Shown here piece by piece: positions 51,721-55,523 of a DNA stretch of 55,523 bases. A program made the position numbers and the translations under genes. The stretch comes from an uncultured Pseudomonadota bacterium (GTDB lineage Bacteria; Myxococcota_A; Bradymonadia; Bradymonadales; Bradymonadaceae). Under the pieces are notes generated by a model. It had not been told where the DNA came from. It did no database searches and saw only the letters and a list, made by a program, of their open reading frames with translations. The DNA is taken from contig CATLTV010000008.1 of NCBI GenBank assembly GCA_950059285.1, forward strand, positions 1 through 55,523. The letters are read 5' to 3'. Every line of letters starts with the position of its first letter. Within the stretch, counting starts at the first letter, position 1.

Positions 51721-52863
51721 AGGACTTATCCAGGATGGCATCAGCGCAAGTTTAAGGCGCGCAGTGTGGAAGACATAGTCTTTCCAGTGCGCCTTGACAT
51801 AGGAGAAGTGAGAGAAGGTCTGTTTCTTTCCTCTCCAGCGCGTGTCAAAGTGTTCCCACAGAGCATCCAGCGCGCTTTCGTAGCGCTCTGGATGCTCTTC
51901 TATATAGGACACAAGGGCCTGTGCCACAGGATAATAGGACCAGTGCCAGCGCTCCTCGATGTAGGTATGTTCGCCAAGCATTTCAGGACCAGTAAAGGGT
52001 TGGAAGAATCCATGCGTCAGGGCGTTTTGACTCATCCAGACGTATTCATCATGAAGCTCTCTCTCTTCCATGAACCTGCGAGGGTTCAGGCCATAGAGAT
52101 CAAACTCGGTGCCCCAGTGATGGCGAGATATGCCAGGAGCGCTTGATGCGGTGAGGATCTCACGTTGGCGCTCATCTTTGGTGAGGTGATCGTTCCAGCA
52201 GCGTTGATGTCGAGTATTTTTGGGCTTCCATGAGACGCCAGGTGTAAACCCGCATTTTTCAGCCGCCTGATTGGAGACGAGGTTAAAGGAGCGAGGATGT
52301 TTGAAGTAAAACTTTCTGTACCAGATATAGGCCTGTCCTGCGGCGTCACGGTAGTGTGACTGGCTGAACATGTGCGCGACTTCCTTGCGAAATTGCGAGC
52401 TTTTTTCATATTTTTTGGCGACCTTTTCCATGGTGTGTTTGCTTTGACGATACTTATCGCCATAGTTCAGGATGAGGTCGTTATCGGGGAGGGCTGCATC
52501 GGCAACGAGCTGGCCAAACATACAGTCGCGTTGTGAGATGGCCTCCTGAATCGCTGTTTTGGGCGGTTCCTGTTGTCCAACGAGCCAGGCGTGGAGGTAG
52601 TCGGGATCCTGTGTGGAGAGCTCCCAGATGGCGTCTTTCCACAGCGCCTTGCGCGCGAGTAGCTTCTTCTCATCAAACTTCAGGCAGCCTTCAGTCGTGC
52701 CGAGGTTGTGTTTTGCAAAGATGTGCTCGGCAAGAGCCTCTCCCTTGAGCTGTGGTGCTTCTTCCGTTGGTGTGGTTTCTTTCTGTTCCTGTGCCCACGC
52801 GGGATGAGGCATGAGTGACAGGGCAACGAGAGCGCAGAGCGTCGTGATGTGGTGTTTGGACAT
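51688..52863 (-). CDS. VanY-type D-alanyl-D-alanine carboxypeptidase family protein
   Basis: A signal peptide ending HPAWAQE precedes a 360-residue mature protein. The M15B core is in the second half: SRHHWGTEFDLYGLNP (zinc His and Asp) and ERWHWSYYP (catalytic Glu and third His). The N-terminal 150 residues are an unassigned helical region (NLGTTEGCLKFDEKKLL). It should trim the terminal D-Ala from peptidoglycan stem peptides in the periplasm. ATG 52863 is chosen; the frame extends to 53061 without a signal-like start. The last 33 bp overlap the 3' end of the opposite-strand membrane-protein gene. Confidence 0.88.
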   Translation of the reverse strand: MSKHHITTLCALVALSLMPHPAWAQEQKETTPTEEAPQLKGEALAEHIFAKHNLGTTEGCLKFDEKKLLARKALWKDAIWELSTQDPDYLHAWLVGQQEPPKTAIQEAISQRDCMFGQLVADAALPDNDLILNYGDKYRQSKHTMEKVAKKYEKSSQFRKEVAHMFSQSHYRDAAGQAYIWYRKFYFKHPRSFNLVSNQAAEKCGFTPGVSWKPKNTRHQRCWNDHLTKDERQREILTASSAPGISRHHWGTEFDLYGLNPRRFMEERELHDEYVWMSQNALTHGFFQPFTGPEMLGEHTYIEERWHWSYYPVAQALVSYIEEHPERYESALDALWEHFDTRWRGKKQTFSHFSYVKAHWKDYVFHTARLKLALMPSWISPSSILRIAVIT

Positions 52864-52953
52864 GGGAGTTGCTAGGATGAGAGGACAGGTTGATTGTTGG
52901 CATGTCATAAAACAAGCGCCAGCCATAGTATGCAAAGCATGAGAGGAAGTACA

Positions 52954-53877
52954 ATGAAGATTAGGTCGTTGTGGTTGGTGTGTGGTGTGGTCAGCGCTCT
53001 GATGTGTGTGTGCAAGGTTGATGTTGAGGCCAAGCCCCCCCAGAAGCTCTTTGATGAGCATGAGCAGGGCGCCACGGATGGAGAGGTTGAGCCTACGATC
53101 ACGATTCGTTCAGGACAGGGGAGTGTGAGTGGTTCGACGACGGGCGCGAGCATGGGAAAGAGCATCAAGCCTGTGATTTACAAGCATGGTACGATGAGGC
53201 TCGTGGAGGCCAAGGTTGGAGGTCGTAATGTCTTGTTTTTATTGGATACAGGGGCAAGTTACACCACGCTCACACCATGGTTTGCAAAGCTCATCGGTGC
53301 CACGCCATCAAAGGATGCGCCAAGCGCATCGTTCAAGACCGCCAATGGTGTGCTGGATGCACCCTTTGGCACGGTGTCATCCTTCAAGCTTGGTGGGGTG
53401 GAGCTTGGTCCTGTGACGTTCTCCCTGTGTGAGAGTTGTGGTGAGCAAAACCTGGATGGCTTTGATGACAGCAAGCGCAAGGTCGTGGGTTTGCTTGGTA
53501 TGAATGTGTTGGGCCGCCATGCCGTATCGATGGAGGGGGATCATCTTGAGTTAAGGATCGGGAGTGAGCACCAGAATCAGAGCGCTGATGTGCGTCCCTG
53601 GATCGAGCTTTCCTCGGTGGATGCTGCAGGTCCCGTACAGATGCACGCTGGCAAGACCTTTTCCAAGATCAAGGTCAAGTTGAAGAACAAGAGCAAGCAT
53701 ACGCTCAGGAGCATCACCATGCTCATGTTCTGTCGCACCAATGAGGGCGTGCAGCAACTTGAGTTTACCTTTGATAACTGGAAGGCAGGTTCCACGATTA
53801 CAAAGACAGTGGCGATGAATTCAAAGAGGCCAAGTTGTATTCGCTCAGGCTTTGATGTGCTGGACGCAAGATGGTAG
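52954..53877 (+). CDS. retropepsin-like aspartic protease, exported
   Basis: A signal peptide (MKIRSLWLVCGVVSALMCVC, cleavage near VEA-KP) is followed by a low-complexity stretch and a single aspartic-protease domain, with catalytic VLFLLDTGASYTTLTP at about residue 102 and the later VVGLLGMNVLGRHAVSM flap/hydrophobic-Gly region. It is of the clan AA retropepsin type, active as a dimer. The 90-residue C-terminus (FSKIKVKLKNKSKHTLRSITM) is beta-rich and unassigned. ATG 52954 follows GAGAGG. It is divergent from the VanY-type gene by 90 bp, so they may share a regulatory region. The stop codon lies within the left arm of a 34-bp hairpin. Confidence 0.85.
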   Translation: MKIRSLWLVCGVVSALMCVCKVDVEAKPPQKLFDEHEQGATDGEVEPTITIRSGQGSVSGSTTGASMGKSIKPVIYKHGTMRLVEAKVGGRNVLFLLDTGASYTTLTPWFAKLIGATPSKDAPSASFKTANGVLDAPFGTVSSFKLGGVELGPVTFSLCESCGEQNLDGFDDSKRKVVGLLGMNVLGRHAVSMEGDHLELRIGSEHQNQSADVRPWIELSSVDAAGPVQMHAGKTFSKIKVKLKNKSKHTLRSITMLMFCRTNEGVQQLEFTFDNWKAGSTITKTVAMNSKRPSCIRSGFDVLDARW

Positions 53878-53931
53878 CAGGAGGGGCAGGTTTTACATGT
53901 AAAACCTGCCCCTCCTGCTACCATCTTGCGT
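53864..53931. terminator. 68-bp perfect palindrome between convergent genes
   Basis: The 34 bases from 53864 are followed with no spacer by their exact reverse complement; the centre is TTTTACATGTAAAA. The left arm contains the last coding codons and the TAG stop (53875-53877) of the protease gene; the right arm ends 20 bp before the stop of the cold-shock gene. Confidence 0.82.
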
Positions 53932-53950
53932 TCACTTTTATGTGAGGCGA

Positions 53951-54652
53951 TCAGTCCTCAAAGGGGAGGGCTACGTTGATCGCTTTGGGGTATTTTTTGC
54001 CATCATTGCCGCCGTACTGAAAATCGACAGGAATGATTTCACCAGGCACATAGGAGGGGAGTTTTGAGCGAAGCTCATCGTCTACAATGTTGGCGATATG
54101 GAAGAAGAACTTTTGCTCATCATCATTCTGGATAAAGCCAAATCCCTTATCCGTGAAGTACGCGATAATGCGTCCTTCCATGTCCTCGCCGATCTGAAGT
54201 TCTTCATCAAAATCAGGGCGATCAAGGCGATCGATGGCCTCATCAATGGCGAAGAATTGATAGGTGCAATCCTCGTGGATACGCAGGCCCATGAGTTTGG
54301 TGTGTTGATGACGGCGTTCAAACAGGAAGGCGAGACATGCGCCCATGGCGACGAGTAGACCGCCACCGTCGAGTGTTTCCTGATCGATCTCGATGTAAAG
54401 CGCCTTCATGACGATGCCACGCTTTGACACCTGCGCGAATGTCTCCATCTCGTCGAGGTTATCAAGGCTCTGTGTGATGTGTACGCCGAGGTTAACGTGT
54501 GCGTACACGTGCTCAAAACGTGTAATGGAGAAGTCGAGGCCGTATTGCTTTTCAAAGCGCTCTTCACGCTCTACGCGGCCGCCCGCTCCCTCTATATGAT
54601 TGATAAGTGCTTGAACGAGGCTCGGTTGCGAGGTGTGCTGTCCCTTGTTCAT
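53951..54652 (-). CDS. cold-shock-domain protein with unknown N-terminal domain
   Basis: The C-terminal 75 residues are a cold-shock domain: MEGRIIAYFTDKGFGFIQND is the KGFGFI RNP-1-type motif, and FFFHIANIVDDE is the second nucleic-acid-binding motif; YVPGEIIPVDFQYGGNDGKK closes it. The first 155 residues are an alpha/beta domain I cannot place (HVYAHVNLGVHITQSLD, RGIVMKALYIEID, LLVAMGACLAFLFERR, RIHEDCTYQFFAIDEA). The protein probably binds RNA or ssDNA. ATG 54652 has CAGGAG 9 nt upstream, so the longer frame to 54721 is rejected. The domain pair is unusual. Confidence 0.82.
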   Translation of the reverse strand: MNKGQHTSQPSLVQALINHIEGAGGRVEREERFEKQYGLDFSITRFEHVYAHVNLGVHITQSLDNLDEMETFAQVSKRGIVMKALYIEIDQETLDGGGLLVAMGACLAFLFERRHQHTKLMGLRIHEDCTYQFFAIDEAIDRLDRPDFDEELQIGEDMEGRIIAYFTDKGFGFIQNDDEQKFFFHIANIVDDELRSKLPSYVPGEIIPVDFQYGGNDGKKYPKAINVALPFED

Positions 54653-55066
54653 GATCAAAGGCTCCTGAATATAAATCTTTAGTTTTGAAGTATAATGAAA
54701 TAGTGAGAGACACTTCCCCATCCATCATCATTTTTAAGGAGAAGCAGCTCATGGTGCGCTGATATATCAATATGATCCATAAGTGACATACGAGTCATCT
54801 TACCAGAAAGATCACCTTGCTGATATCTTAGATAAGCATCGGAGTAAAGCTAAGTGGTTTTTAATTGTTACTCCCCGCCTTTCTTACACTACACATCACA
54901 GCTTTTATTGGTCAACTGTGGTTGACAAATAAAACGGCTTGCTCTTAGTCGGGTTGGTGTGGAAGTTTTCGCGATTAGGTTATGTTGTAATGGTACAGTT
55001 GTGACCTGCTTGATGTCATCCAGGATCGTGTTTCAAATCTCAAATCAACCAAGGCTTACGTTACTC
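54653..55066. other. divergent intergenic region with an AT-rich operator-like palindrome
   Basis: A 414-bp gap between divergent genes. A 14-bp inverted repeat with one mismatch (54903-54916 and 54921-54934, TTTTATTGGTCAAC/GTTGACAAATAAAA, four-base centre TGTG) may be an operator. TTGACA (54922-54927) lies inside it but has no clear -10 at the right distance. No gene is seen. Confidence 0.5.
54903..54934. promoter_or_regulatory. candidate operator palindrome
   Basis: A 14-bp inverted repeat around TGTG with one mismatched pair (54910/54927). Its right arm overlaps a TTGACA hexamer. It is the only strong dyad in the region between the divergent cold-shock and membrane-protein genes. Confidence 0.45.
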
Positions 55067-55444
55067 ATGGACTCACACGAAGACGCTCGTCTGGAAGCGC
55101 ATCGAGCCATTGCTCGAGAGACGCATATCTCAACTCAGCGCGCTTATGCCTTTGGTGGTCTTGGCGCTGTGCTGGTGGTTGCCTTGCTCATGCTCTTTGC
55201 GTGGTGGAGTGGGCACCTCACATCTCCTGTGCCTTATGTGCTGAGCATCATGTTGTTTTTTGTGACGCTCTTTTTTGCAAAGCGCGCCATCGACACGCAC
55301 CTTTTCAAGCTGGCCTCCAGGTTGGATGCGTATTGCCAGAGCAATAACATTGAGTTTAGCGTCATGATCCACTACTTTGCCGATCGCGACTACACCATGC
55401 TCACTGCGTTGTTGGATCGACGGGCACAAAAATCGTCCAGTTAG
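55067..55444 (+). CDS. small two-helix membrane protein
   Basis: A 125-residue protein of unknown family. ATG 55067 leads to an acidic/His-rich head (MDSHEDARLEAHRAIARE), then two adjacent membrane helices (YAFGGLGAVLVVALLMLFAW and VPYVLSIMLFFVTLFFAKRA), then a cytoplasmic-looking tail (LDAYCQSNNIEFSVMIHYF). The frame is open upstream to 54959, but that extension lacks a signal and has no ribosome site. The stop is 79 bp before the right edge of the window. Confidence 0.6.
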   Translation: MDSHEDARLEAHRAIARETHISTQRAYAFGGLGAVLVVALLMLFAWWSGHLTSPVPYVLSIMLFFVTLFFAKRAIDTHLFKLASRLDAYCQSNNIEFSVMIHYFADRDYTMLTALLDRRAQKSSS

Positions 55445-55523
55445 ATCACTTATTATGTTGTGGTCCACACTGGCATACAGCAGTTAAAACAATTGTGTAC
55501 GGGAGCTGACTGGTCTGAAGGAG

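Noticed and set aside
1-55523. CRISPR arrays, tRNA, rRNA, insertion sequences, prophage
   Set aside because: No regularly spaced short repeats, no cloverleaf or rRNA-like sequence, and no transposase, integrase or phage structural gene was seen on either strand.

Overview
The window is chromosomal DNA from a Gram-negative bacterium that looks like a member of the Myxococcota, most like the Bradymonadia; this is an inference from gene content, with no marker gene to prove it. The signs are secreted lipoproteins with Asp/Met/Gly/Gln-rich linkers after the lipobox and 'CGNGVLE-GELCDG' cysteine modules, two Hanks-type Ser/Thr kinases (one a kinase-ATPase-TPR giant), an NtrC-type two-component pair, an IgGFc-binding-like lipoprotein and a receiver protein with a Pro/Ala-rich linker. 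Base composition is even across the window. I see no tRNA, rRNA, CRISPR array, transposase, integrase or phage gene.

Layout. 1-2435: the sigma-54 activator RtcR (5' end outside the window) overlapping a short PRPP synthetase-like gene. 2462-2646: a 185-bp nested palindromic element. 2671-9832: HAD-IIA hydrolase, Ser/Thr kinase, two tandem CAP-type lipoproteins, renalase-like flavoprotein, a small exported protein, hemerythrin and GNAT acetyltransferase. 10159-19825: half of respiratory complex I as nuoEF, a terminator, then nuoJKLMN; nuoA-D, G, H and I are not here. 20038-28736: receiver protein, valS, SprT-like metalloprotease, a phosphoesterase-multihaem cytochrome lipoprotein and a large acidic unknown. 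28827-32929 (minus): prepilin peptidase, histidine kinase and NtrC-type regulator in one apparent operon. 33091-42407: four-helix membrane protein, lysine 2,3-aminomutase, a multidomain M15/3D cell-wall lipoprotein, a helical-repeat pair, a single-span coiled-coil protein and the IgGFc-like lipoprotein. 42617-55444: the PknK-like kinase, a small roadblock-like protein, a 1460-residue duplicated membrane protein, VanY-type carboxypeptidase, retropepsin-like protease, cold-shock fusion protein and a small membrane protein.

The most unusual feature is non-coding. At least six gene ends carry very long perfect or near-perfect hairpins (19-41 bp arms, 0-3 nt loops), mutually unrelated in most of their sequence; several arms include the stop codon or last codons of a neighbouring gene. 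A related 25-bp inverted copy of a gene's own 3' coding sequence lies at 33062-33183. They probably act as transcription ends or mRNA 3' ends, and their origin by inverted tail duplication is a testable idea. Other points of interest are a roughly 115-residue hydrophilic insertion in NuoJ, the RtcR-PRPP synthetase overlap, a cytochrome with an apparent CX3CH haem site, and several unusual domain fusions.
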